This document shows positions 54,788-63,900 of a DNA stretch of 64,000 bases, piece after piece. A program made the position numbers and the translations under genes. Position 1 is the first letter of the stretch. The number at the start of each line of letters is the position of its first letter. Source of the DNA: Cyclobacteriaceae bacterium (lineage in GTDB: Bacteria > Bacteroidota > Bacteroidia > Cytophagales > Cyclobacteriaceae). The notes under the pieces were generated by a model, which saw only the letters and a program-made list of their open reading frames with translations, was not told where the DNA came from and did not search any database. The DNA lies in contig JAFIEV010000041.1 of assembly GCA_020832305.1 (NCBI GenBank), forward strand, positions 1 through 64,000, written 5' to 3'.

Positions 54788-57199
54788 ATGAAGATTTTTT
54801 TTATTTGCCTTCTATTGATATTGACTGATCAATATCCGCTGTTATCACAACCCTTACAGCAAACCATTCGCGGCAAGGTTACAGATAAGCAATCAAAAAA
54901 CCCCTTACCCGGCGCCAATATTGTAGTCGTTGGTACTGATCCTGTTCTGGGTTCCAGTACCGATGTCGATGGAAATTTTCAAATCAGCGCTGTGCCGGTG
55001 GGAAGAGCCCAAATAAATATTTCTTTTATCGGGTACCACAGTGTCACCATTCCCAATTTGCTGGTAAGTTCGGGCAAAGAGCTAGTTATAAACATAGAAC
55101 TTGAGGAAAAAATCATGCAGGCCGGTGAAATAATTGTGCGTGCATCAGCTGATAAAAGTGGTACGACACATGATATGGCCTCAGTAAGTGCCAGAACATT
55201 TTCTGTGGAAGAAAGTCAGCGCTTTGCCGGGGCACGAAATGATGTTTCCCGTATGGCCACTGTTTTTGCCGGTGTGCAGGCAGCCAATGACCAGGTCAAT
55301 GATATTGTGATCAGGGGGAACTCACCATTCGGATTACTCTGGCGCTTCGAGGGAGTGGATATTCCCAACCCTAATCACTTTGGTCAGCTGGGGGCAACCG
55401 GAGGCCCGGTGAGTATGCTTAACAATAATGTGCTTACCAACAGTGATTTTTTTACCGGCGCTTTTCCTTCTGATTATGGAAATGCGATAGCGGGAGTCTT
55501 TGATATCCGAATGCGCAATGGAAATGATGAAAATTATGAGTTTTTGGGACAAATTGGTTTCAATGGGGCTGAACTGGGCGCCGAAGGCCCGATTTGCCGA
55601 AAAAGCAAAAGCTCTTTTCTTGCCAATTACCGCTACTCGGCCATGGGATTAATGAATAACCTGGGTCTTAATCCGGGTACGGGAAGTGGAATCCCCTATT
55701 ATCAGGATCTGAATCTGAAAGTAAAATTGCCGCTTGGTGAAAAGCATCAAATCGATCTTTTTGCGCTCGGAGGACTTAGCCATATCAATTTCATTAACAG
55801 CGAAGTAAAGCCCGATGACAGAAATGAAGATTTTTATACAGACGGAGATGTGGATGTATATTATAAAGTGCGTACTGGCGTTTTTGGCATCAGTGATACC
55901 TGGCGTATCAGTTCCAGCGCCTATATGAAAACCACGCTGGCCCTTACTGCCATGCAAAACACATCCAGGGTCGATTCCATTACTTTCGACAGAGAGAATA
56001 ATTATGAAATTCAAAATGTATTCAAAAACTATTACAACAATGACTTTGTCAATAGCCGGCTTTTCGCTTCTGGCTTTTATCATAAAAAAGTAAATGCACG
56101 GTTTAATTTCAGGACAGGTCTTTTTTTCAGTAAAATGTTTTTTCAACTGCAGGACAGTGTTTTCAGACAATACCAAAACGGGTACATTAATGTGGTAAAT
56201 GACAACGGCAATACCTGGCTGCTACAGCCTTATATACAAGGTCAATATCACTTTAGCGATAAATGGACTCTCAATGCTGGCTTGCATGCCATGTATCTGG
56301 GCTTAAATGGCAGCAACTCCCTCGAACCACGCATGGGTTTCAACTATTACATCGACGAAAATCAGAAAGTAAGCCTGGGTTACGGTCTGCATGGACAAAT
56401 GTTGCCTATTCAGAGCTATTTTACCAGGTCCAGAGATGCATCAGGCATGGAATTTACACCCAATACCGGCCTTGACCTTTTGCAAAGTCGTCATGTTGTG
56501 TTGGCCTATGACCGCATGCTTGCACCGGGTTTTCGTCTGAAAGCAGAAGCCTATCATCAACATATCAGCGACGTGGCCATCGATGATAAAAGCAGCGCTT
56601 TTTCAGTACTTAATCTGGGATCATTCTCTGGCGGACCTTCAGATTCTCTCGTAAGCAAAGGAAAAGGCGAAAATTTAGGTATAGAGCTGACGCTTGAAAA
56701 ATTTATGTCAAAAGGATATTATTTTCTGATTACCGGTTCTTTATTTGATTCAAAATACCTGGCTAGTGACGGTATCTGGAGAAGTACGGCTTTCGACGGC
56801 GGCTATGTTTTGAATGGCCTCGGAGGTTGGGAAAAGCCCTTCAAGGTCAAAGCCGGTAAAGATAATGTTCGAAAGCTTTTATTTGATATTCGAATAACAA
56901 CCGCAGGTGGACAACGCTACACTCCGCTCGACCTGGAACAATCAATTGAAGAAGGCAGGGCGGTTTATCAGCGCATAAATGCATTTACCCATCAATTCAG
57001 GAATTATTTTAGAGCTGATGTGCGCATAGCCTACCGCGTAGATGGTAAAAAAGCAGCTCAGGAATGGGCTTTTGATGTGCAAAACCTAAGCAACCGCGCC
57101 AACCCTTTTGGAATGCAGTTTAACCGTACATTGGGAAGGGAGAGTATTCAAAATCAGTTGGGAATTTTTCCTATGATGCAATATCGCATCGAGTTTTGA
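54788..57199 (+). CDS. TonB-dependent receptor with carboxypeptidase-regulatory N-domain
   Basis: An 803-residue outer-membrane receptor. The signal peptide ends near LLSQ (21). A carboxypeptidase-regulatory-like domain (about 27-115; IRGKVTDKQSKNPLPGANI, VDGNFQI) is followed by a plug (ARNDVSRMATVFAGVQ, NDIVIRGNSPFGLLWRFEGV) and a barrel of about 600 residues, ending MMQYRIEF. Such receptors import polymers or metal complexes using TonB. No SusD neighbour is visible, so the substrate is unknown. ATG at 54788 chosen over a GTG at 54758. Confidence 0.92.
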   Translation: MKIFFICLLLILTDQYPLLSQPLQQTIRGKVTDKQSKNPLPGANIVVVGTDPVLGSSTDVDGNFQISAVPVGRAQINISFIGYHSVTIPNLLVSSGKELVINIELEEKIMQAGEIIVRASADKSGTTHDMASVSARTFSVEESQRFAGARNDVSRMATVFAGVQAANDQVNDIVIRGNSPFGLLWRFEGVDIPNPNHFGQLGATGGPVSMLNNNVLTNSDFFTGAFPSDYGNAIAGVFDIRMRNGNDENYEFLGQIGFNGAELGAEGPICRKSKSSFLANYRYSAMGLMNNLGLNPGTGSGIPYYQDLNLKVKLPLGEKHQIDLFALGGLSHINFINSEVKPDDRNEDFYTDGDVDVYYKVRTGVFGISDTWRISSSAYMKTTLALTAMQNTSRVDSITFDRENNYEIQNVFKNYYNNDFVNSRLFASGFYHKKVNARFNFRTGLFFSKMFFQLQDSVFRQYQNGYINVVNDNGNTWLLQPYIQGQYHFSDKWTLNAGLHAMYLGLNGSNSLEPRMGFNYYIDENQKVSLGYGLHGQMLPIQSYFTRSRDASGMEFTPNTGLDLLQSRHVVLAYDRMLAPGFRLKAEAYHQHISDVAIDDKSSAFSVLNLGSFSGGPSDSLVSKGKGENLGIELTLEKFMSKGYYFLITGSLFDSKYLASDGIWRSTAFDGGYVLNGLGGWEKPFKVKAGKDNVRKLLFDIRITTAGGQRYTPLDLEQSIEEGRAVYQRINAFTHQFRNYFRADVRIAYRVDGKKAAQEWAFDVQNLSNRANPFGMQFNRTLGRESIQNQLGIFPMMQYRIEF

Positions 57200-57202
57200 A
57201 TG

Positions 57203-57778
57203 CTATCGCGATAGATATTGAATCTGAAATTTATTAAAAAATACTTTCATGCCTGCATCTGTTGGGCTACAGGCATATAAACCTGCCATAATTTCCAGTG
57301 CCGGTTTGTGAAGATGGCAAATGCGGATCATTTGAAAATCTGAGGCCTCAGCTGCCCTGGCATAAATTTCAAAATCAGCCCCATCTCTTACAATCTTGTA
57401 ATCTACACCTTCAGGTCCCGTAGTGAATTTTTGAGTTGACCAGTCTGAATATCCCAGATTGGTAACAACCGCCCCAAGATATGAGAGATCTTCTTCAATA
57501 AATTCAACCGACGTTTTTATCCAGTTATCTGCATCTATACGCACATATAAACCGGCCTGGTCATACTTATTCACCGGATAAGCATGAACCCTGACTTGCA
57601 TTTCAAAATCCCCTGCCAAGTTTGTATGCAGGAAATGGGCATTGTCATTCTGAAAGCCATAATGCGTTCTTTGCCAGAAATCGGTGTTTGCATTGGTGTA
57701 CATCTCCAGATTTCCTTCCAGTAGTTGCCAGCGTGCCGGTTCGCAAAACCATTTAAAGGCATTTAAATCCTGTATCAC
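57203..57778 (-). CDS. DUF1349 (concanavalin-like) protein
   Basis: A 191-residue protein with a single DUF1349 fold, a beta-sandwich of concanavalin type. Motifs include FCEPARWQLLEGNLEMYTNANTDFWQRTHYG (near 11-41; described by position), GDFEMQVRVH, YDQAGLYVRIDADNWIKTSVEF and GPEGVDYKIVRDG. No signal peptide. Some relatives bind or process carbohydrates. It converges on the receptor gene with three bases between and has its own promoter upstream. Confidence 0.85.
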   Translation of the reverse strand: MIQDLNAFKWFCEPARWQLLEGNLEMYTNANTDFWQRTHYGFQNDNAHFLHTNLAGDFEMQVRVHAYPVNKYDQAGLYVRIDADNWIKTSVEFIEEDLSYLGAVVTNLGYSDWSTQKFTTGPEGVDYKIVRDGADFEIYARAAEASDFQMIRICHLHKPALEIMAGLYACSPTDAGMKVFFNKFQIQYLSR

Positions 57779-57820
57779 TGTAGAATATTTTTAATAGCTT
57801 TTTAATCCCTTTTCATGGAG

Positions 57821-57849
57821 CAAATATAAAACCTTTAGGACGATAACAA
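57821..57849 (-). promoter_or_regulatory. Promoter of the DUF1349 gene
   Basis: On the minus strand -33 TTG lies at 57847-57849 and -7 TATATTTG at 57821-57828, with an 18-base spacer and a leader of about 37 bases. Confidence 0.6.
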
Positions 57850-57857
57850 TATTTATA

Positions 57858-57889
57858 CGCAAAAACGCACTTAATATGCGTATTTTGCG
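57858..57889. promoter_or_regulatory. Near-perfect inverted repeat in a divergent promoter region
   Basis: CGCAAAAACGCA (57858-57869) and TGCGTATTTTGCG (57877-57889) are inverted copies with one base missing, around CTTAATA. The site lies between the DUF1349 gene and the propeller-toroid gene, 52 bases before the latter's ATG. It could be an operator for both genes or a leader hairpin. Confidence 0.45.
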
Positions 57890-57941
57890 GCAAGTGACGC
57901 TTGATTTATCTTTAATTTTACTTTGTATTAATTTTATAGAT

Positions 57942-60089
57942 ATGAGGAAAACAGTTTTTTTATTATTTTTTTCAATGATGTTGTTTATAGCCTGGAAACC
58001 AGATCTTAACGAGCAGGCCAATGATAGCACATTTTACCAGGATGTCGTGAACATGCATATTGATGTATTTTCTGGCAAAGCTGTAACATCGGTGAGCATG
58101 GAGTCTGATGTTCCTGTAGCTGAAGTTGAAGGGTCTTATTATCGTTGGACCGGTTCTAAATGGGATGTAAGCCTGGCACCTGTATCGGCAAAAGTTGTAA
58201 AAATGCCAAATATTCCGGCAGATGCAGGTACGCCAAACAAAATATTACATTGGCGTGGTCAATGGTTAGTCGCCGGTGAGGAAGGCTTATTTATTTCTGA
58301 TAGGAAAGGAAAAAAGTGGCAGCGTATGCTGCCCTCAGATGAAAATTATGGTTGGTCATTAAGAAAAGTAAGGGCATTGGTCATTGATTCCTATGACCGT
58401 ATTTGGTTTGGTGCAGATCAGGGAGTGGGAAGTTACGATGGTAATAGCTGGAAATTATATACCGGAAAAGAAGGATTGCCTTATAATCGTTTTACTTGTG
58501 CCGCGGCAGGGCCTGGTGGAATAGTTTGGTTTGGGACAGAAAGAGGTGCTGTCCGCGTAGATGATGGTTATTTTTATTATCGCGCCAATCGTCGCTGGTT
58601 GCCTAATGATAAGGTAAATGCCATCGCGGTGCAAAAGAATGGCACCGCCTGGATCGCTACAGATGGAGGTTTGAGTCAAATCAACAGTATTGAGATGACT
58701 TATGAAAAAAAAGCAGCCCATTTTACCCGGCAGACGGAGGAACGTCATAACCGTATGGGTTTTATTTGCCAAAGCTATCTCGATAAAGAATTTGACATTA
58801 GTACCTCAAGGTTGGCCATTTCAGACAATGATGGTAAATATACCGGTATGTATGGAGCGGCACAGGCTTATCGCTATGCGCTCACAGGCGATAAAGAAGC
58901 CAGAGATCTGGCTGTTCGTAGCTTTTATGCCTGTAAATGGCTGGTCGACATTACCCATGAACCAGGTTTCCCCGCCAGGGTGATTATTCCGGTTGATTGG
59001 CATGAGGATGTCAATGCCCAATATAGCAGAGAAGCCAACATACGCAGGCAAAAGAGTGATCCATTGTGGAAAGATATCTACCCCCGTTTTCCACTTAGTG
59101 AAGATGGAAAATGGCGCTGGAAATGTGACACCAGTTCTGATGAGTTGATTGGTCATTACTATTTTTATGCATTGTTCTATGATTTGATCGCTCAAACAGA
59201 ACAGGAAAAAGCAGATGTAAAGGCGGTAGTAAGAGATATAACTGATCACTTGATCAGACATGGTTACCGACTGGTCGATCATGATGGCAAGCCAACACGC
59301 TGGGGTGAATTTTCACCGGAATTCCTCAATTCAGCCTGGGGTTGGGATCAACGTGGCTTGAACTCAATGATGATGCTGGCCTTTCTTAATGTTGCCAGTC
59401 ATGTTACAGGAGATGAAAAATATGAAAAAGAAGCCCAAAAACTCAGAGAAAAGTATTTTTACCACGTCAATTCTATGCATGGAAAAGAATTTTTTCCACC
59501 TGAAAATGTGGTTTCATGGGATAACAATCTATCGCTCATGAGTTTTTATATATTGATTCCTTACGAAAAAGATCCGGCCTTGCTATTGATGTATCGCCGC
59601 TCTCTCGAACACGTTTGGATGCACATAAGCAAACAGAAAAATGCTTTTTGGGATGCTTTATACTGGGCCACGGCTAACAGGTTTACCAAAATGGCAGATG
59701 AGGGTATGTTTGACGACTATGAAAATATCTATCCGGAGAATCCTATGTTTGCGAAAGCGACAAAGGAGGAGTTTCACAACAGTAGTTTGCAAGACAATGC
59801 CCACATGGTTGAAACCCTGCAGCGTACACCGCTTGATCTGATTGGATACCGAATGAACAATACGCATCGCCTGGATGTGGTTATTGATCCTACACCAGGG
59901 GAAAAGCCAAATATGGGTTGGAGAAAAGATGGGTATGCTGTGCCTATCGATGAAAGAGGCCATGTACGACTCGATCGAGATGGGTTTGCCCTCGATTATC
60001 AGGAAAACAGCGGAGGTTTTGAAGAAGAGGAGGGAACCTTTTATCTTCTACCCTATTATCTCGCGAAATTCCACAAGCTGCTCGATTAA
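57942..60089 (+). CDS. Propeller-toroid fusion protein, unknown activity
   Basis: A 715-residue secreted protein. After a signal-like N-terminus (about 1-20) come beta-propeller repeats of the two-component-regulator type (about 75-235): WLVAGEEGLFISDRKGKKW, RIWFGADQGVGSYDGNSWKLY, IVWFGTERGAVRV and TAWIATDGGLSQI. The rest (about 250-715) is helical and resembles an (alpha/alpha) toroid: SDNDGKYTGMYGAAQAYRYA, GDKEARDLAVRSFYACKWL, PGFPARVI, RWGEFSPEFLNSAWGWDQRG. No kinase domain is present. The toroid part resembles polysaccharide lyase or glycosidase folds, but I cannot assign a family. ATG 57942 gives the signal peptide. Confidence 0.7.
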   Translation: MRKTVFLLFFSMMLFIAWKPDLNEQANDSTFYQDVVNMHIDVFSGKAVTSVSMESDVPVAEVEGSYYRWTGSKWDVSLAPVSAKVVKMPNIPADAGTPNKILHWRGQWLVAGEEGLFISDRKGKKWQRMLPSDENYGWSLRKVRALVIDSYDRIWFGADQGVGSYDGNSWKLYTGKEGLPYNRFTCAAAGPGGIVWFGTERGAVRVDDGYFYYRANRRWLPNDKVNAIAVQKNGTAWIATDGGLSQINSIEMTYEKKAAHFTRQTEERHNRMGFICQSYLDKEFDISTSRLAISDNDGKYTGMYGAAQAYRYALTGDKEARDLAVRSFYACKWLVDITHEPGFPARVIIPVDWHEDVNAQYSREANIRRQKSDPLWKDIYPRFPLSEDGKWRWKCDTSSDELIGHYYFYALFYDLIAQTEQEKADVKAVVRDITDHLIRHGYRLVDHDGKPTRWGEFSPEFLNSAWGWDQRGLNSMMMLAFLNVASHVTGDEKYEKEAQKLREKYFYHVNSMHGKEFFPPENVVSWDNNLSLMSFYILIPYEKDPALLLMYRRSLEHVWMHISKQKNAFWDALYWATANRFTKMADEGMFDDYENIYPENPMFAKATKEEFHNSSLQDNAHMVETLQRTPLDLIGYRMNNTHRLDVVIDPTPGEKPNMGWRKDGYAVPIDERGHVRLDRDGFALDYQENSGGFEEEEGTFYLLPYYLAKFHKLLD

Positions 60090-60112
60090 CCCATTTCTCA
60101 AAATCTAATAAT

Positions 60113-60150
60113 AAAAGCCGGAAAAAGTATTTAACTCTTTCCGGCTTTTT
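60113..60150. terminator. Bidirectional intrinsic terminator
   Basis: A 12-bp stem, 60113-60124 with 60138-60149, is flanked by T-rich tails on the plus strand and A-rich on the minus. It ends both the propeller-toroid gene (+) and the slyD-like gene (-). Confidence 0.85.
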
Positions 60151-60184
60151 TATTGTGATAAACCTGATCGTACAAGTCTGAATA

Positions 60185-60682
60185 TTAATGCTGTACGCCT
60201 CCCGGACCATGTACATGTCCATGTGAAATTTCATCCTCAGTGGCTGGACGAACATCCACAACTTCACCTGTAAAATGCAGGGTTTTACCTGCTAACTGGT
60301 GATTGAAATCAAGTTTTACTGAATCTTCATTTACTTCTAATATCAACCCTTCCAGGGGATGACCATGCTGATCTTTCATATTGATGATATTGCCTATAAC
60401 CAGCAGTTCTTCCTGAACAATGCCGTCAATCATAAAAGCTTCTTTGCCAAGATCAATAATGGCTTCAGGATCGGTTTCACCATATCCATCTTCGGGTTCG
60501 ACAGAAATGTCGTATGAATCTCCGATGCTTTTGCCAATAAGTTGTCCTTCAAAACCAGGAATCATCGCATCTGCACCTACTAAAAATACCAGGGGATTAC
60601 TTTTGTCTGCTGTTTCAACATGCTCTCCGTCAATGCTTAGGGTGTAGGTAACGGTAGCAACGGTATCAAGATCAATTTTCAT
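60185..60682 (-). CDS. slyD: SlyD-like FKBP-type peptidyl-prolyl isomerase
   Basis: A 165-residue cytoplasmic prolyl cis-trans isomerase and chaperone of the SlyD type. An N-terminal FKBP part VTYTLSIDGEHVETADK, PLVFLVGADAMIPGFEGQLIGKSIGD with the typical G-x-x-x-x-I-P-G-F-E motif, an insert-in-flap segment, NHQLAGKTLHFTGEVVDVRPATEDE, and a short histidine-rich tail GHVHGPGGVQH that could bind metal as in SlyD. The ATG at 60682 is preceded by a clear promoter. Confidence 0.92.
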   Translation of the reverse strand: MKIDLDTVATVTYTLSIDGEHVETADKSNPLVFLVGADAMIPGFEGQLIGKSIGDSYDISVEPEDGYGETDPEAIIDLGKEAFMIDGIVQEELLVIGNIINMKDQHGHPLEGLILEVNEDSVKLDFNHQLAGKTLHFTGEVVDVRPATEDEISHGHVHGPGGVQH

Positions 60683-60774
60683 ATGTTAATAATTTTTATA
60701 ATGGAAGGATTTTTCGAAGATACTTTATTGAGACGTGAGCAAATTCAAAAGCATTATTCCATTTGTGTAAATTG

Positions 60775-60806
60775 CAAAGTTAAGGCATGCAAACATCAGG
60801 AGCAAA
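60775..60806 (-). promoter_or_regulatory. Promoter of the slyD-like gene
   Basis: On the minus strand -33 TTTTG lies at 60803-60807 and -7 TAACTTTG at 60775-60782, with a 20-base spacer. The leader would be about 86 bases. Confidence 0.65.
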
Positions 60807-60923
60807 ATCGACTGAGATTATTTTAAAATGAAGGATTAGGCAGATATCTGGCACACACTTTGCTAATATTTTAATGAAATTATACGAAGCATTTACACAA
60901 ACCCCCTTTGCTATATAAAAATA

Positions 60924-60958
60924 AAAGCTCCTTTATACACTTACTGTATGGGAGCTTT
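60924..60958 (-). terminator. Intrinsic terminator of the GH106-like gene
   Basis: AAAGCTCC (60924-60931) pairs with GGAGCTTT (60951-60958), with an inner ATACA/TGTAT stem. On the minus strand it is followed by TTATTTTTAT. Confidence 0.8.
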
Positions 60959-60995
60959 ATTCTTTTAAAGCATGGATAGTATTATTATCCTGTAC

Positions 60996-63900
60996 TTAAT
61001 ACCTCAGACTAAAAGGCTCCATCAAACCGTAACTGAGTACATGGTAATCACGTCCCTGTGGATGTTTGCGTGGAGCACTGGTAAACATTGAAGGTATGGC
61101 CATCCGGTTTTCCGGACCATCATGATGTGGTCCCATCATATTTTTTAAACTTCCAAATACAGTTATGGTTATGCTGTTTTCACCACTTTTAAGGTATTTA
61201 TTGATTTCAATATTGTAAGGAGGCCAACCGATTATACCGGCATCTGCATCATTTACTTTCACAGTGGCCAATATCCCCTGCCAGTCATTCAATTGAACAA
61301 AACAAACATCCATTTTTTCCTTCTCTTCAGCAGAAAGTTGCCATGTTGTGGAATAAGAAACCTCTCCGGAATACATAGGCATTCCCTGGGTCGTCCAGTC
61401 ACCAGTCTTCAACGCTGCTGCCGGAGTCAACTTCCATCCTTTTTCCTCGTTTTGAAGAGAGAAATCACCCAAGATATACACGGGTTCGAGTTCTGCATGC
61501 ACTGACATTGGATTTATGGCAACCTCCAGCCGGTTATTCCCATTTTTCATATAAGGGCCTATGTTGAATACTTCAAAATCCCGATCGAGCCACCACTCCC
61601 CTGCTTCCGGCAATACTTCTTTTCCATTTATTTTAACAGCCCATAAATTCCCCCTTTCGATTACCGCTTTTACATTTGATAGGGCTTCATTATTAAGGGA
61701 TTCAGTAATAATATCAAAAGTTACTTTATAACCGGTTCCTGTAGTAAATGTATCTCTTTCAATTATACGTTGTTTGTATTGAACTGCACGGTGCCATGGG
61801 TTACCATGGGCAAATCCATGCATTCTGAAAGCCGAATCCACACCATGCAGCAGATAAAGCCCCTTCCATTTTTTATCTGCGATTTCAAAATCAGCGTAAT
61901 CCAAGGTGAGGGTATTGGGTTGTTCCCTTTGAATTACGAGCTTATCCATTCGTTTTTCCCTAAGAGGATTTTTTTTCTGTGGTTTCTCATGTAAGTCTGA
62001 AAGTGCACGCCGGCTGATAAAGAACAATGCAGATTCTACAGGCTCCAAATCAATATCAAAAATCAATTTGCCATTTTGCATTTTCGCCGGATAGCTATAT
62101 ATTTTACCTTGCATCGGATCGAGGTAAATAACCTCATTACCTTCCGCAACCAGGGTGCTTTGAAAAGAAAGGGAATCATTTATGTTGGCGATAAATAAAA
62201 TCTCACCATCATCCAATTGCATTCTTCTATGGAAAGCCCTTGCTTTTTTTGGTGAACTTTCGGTAAACTGCAGGCTTTGTTTACTGACAAAATTAGACAC
62301 ATCGTAATCTTCAATTTTTTTCCATTGTGATTTGGTGTTTTCGAATAATTCTACCAGACTTTGATCTGGTGTTCCATCGATTCTGTCGGGGATCGACCCC
62401 GCATAATGTATAGTCTTCCCTTTTTGCAATAATTCTTTTATCAGCATAAAGGTGGTGCTTTCGATGGTTCTGATATCAGGTGGCAGGATTAGCTCCCGGT
62501 AAATTCTATGCCCGAAAACCAATTGTCCCTTATCATTAACTTTTGCAAATTCCTGTAGATTTCTTTCACTGGCTATGTCATATTCCAGTCTTGCGAGTTC
62601 AAGTTCCAAGGTAAATTTTTGAAATGATAGTCCAACTTCCATATATCCGGGCGCATTTTCGACAGGGCTGTAATACATCCATGCAGAGCTTGTGGGTGCC
62701 AGTACCAGTACATCATTTATTTGTTGCCCGGTTGACAATGCCAGCGATAGCCTTCCATAGTAATCGCCAAAAACCCTGTAGTATGGCCACCATGAAGAAT
62801 GATAGGAAAAGGACGGTGGATAATCCCTTTTTCTGGCGCCTTTTATGGTCATAAATGAATGATGCTGATTTAAGAAATTAACACCAAGGGCATATTGCCA
62901 GTCGGCAATGCGTTTCATGTCTTTAAAATTGAATTGCCAGCCTGCAGCGCCATATGTTTCACTGATGGAGCGCTTTCTACCCATTTGATTGGCCACGCTG
63001 CTGAGCTCTCTCACTGCCCTGTGGCTTCCGAATTGAGAAAGCCATCCACTGATTTCGTCCTCCGCATAATGATTAAACAACAGGTCAATACCAGGTATGT
63101 GTTGCCAGGCGGCAAGAGCAGCCCAGTCACCACCATTCTTAGGGCTTGGCCAATCATGTTCATAATAATGGCCGGTCCAGTCTAATCCGATGCTTTCGGC
63201 ATAATGGTAATATGGCTTGGCCCAGCGGTCTATGAGCAGATCCCCTATGAGCGTATAATAGTTGTGACGCACTTTTTCCCAATCAGCACCAATTTCAAGC
63301 AGTAGTGATGGAAGATGATTTCTCAGGTCATATCCCCACCTTTTTTCAAACATTTCGAAAAGGCCGGGCGTCCATCTGACACTATTCAGTTCAGTGGGCC
63401 TAACCCTGGTTTCATCAGAAAAGACAGCGGGAATTCGTTTGCCATACGCATGCGACAAGTGTTGATTATAGCCTTTGAAGGTGATGTCAATAAATTTTTC
63501 TGTCATACCTTCCAGCAAGAGATCGGCATAGGTATATCCGCCAAACCAGGGATCTCCGGTCTGAAAATAGGTAGTGCTGAAAGCGTAATAGGTACCGGCT
63601 AAGGGCAGGTATTTCTCCCATGTATCAGTGATGTTTTCAAAATTTTCGTTCTCATATCGCAGGATAAGGGCAAAATCTGATCCGGTACTCAGGGGTAACT
63701 TTTCCAGCACATGCATTTGTAAACCATTGCCTTGGTTATAGGCTTCTGGGTACTCTGCCGGCACATGGCCCCCGGCAAACCCACTGGGAAAAGCATTTTC
63801 GTCGTACAGGTATAAAAGCATATCAAGAGAATCACAGATTTCCAGTGAATACTTGTAAAGCTCATACCATTCGTCCGACAGATATTCAGTGATCATACCC

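Noticed and set aside
57203-57216. Palindrome CTATCGCGATAG near the receptor stop
   Set aside because: It falls within the stop codon region of the DUF1349 gene and is short; probably coincidence.
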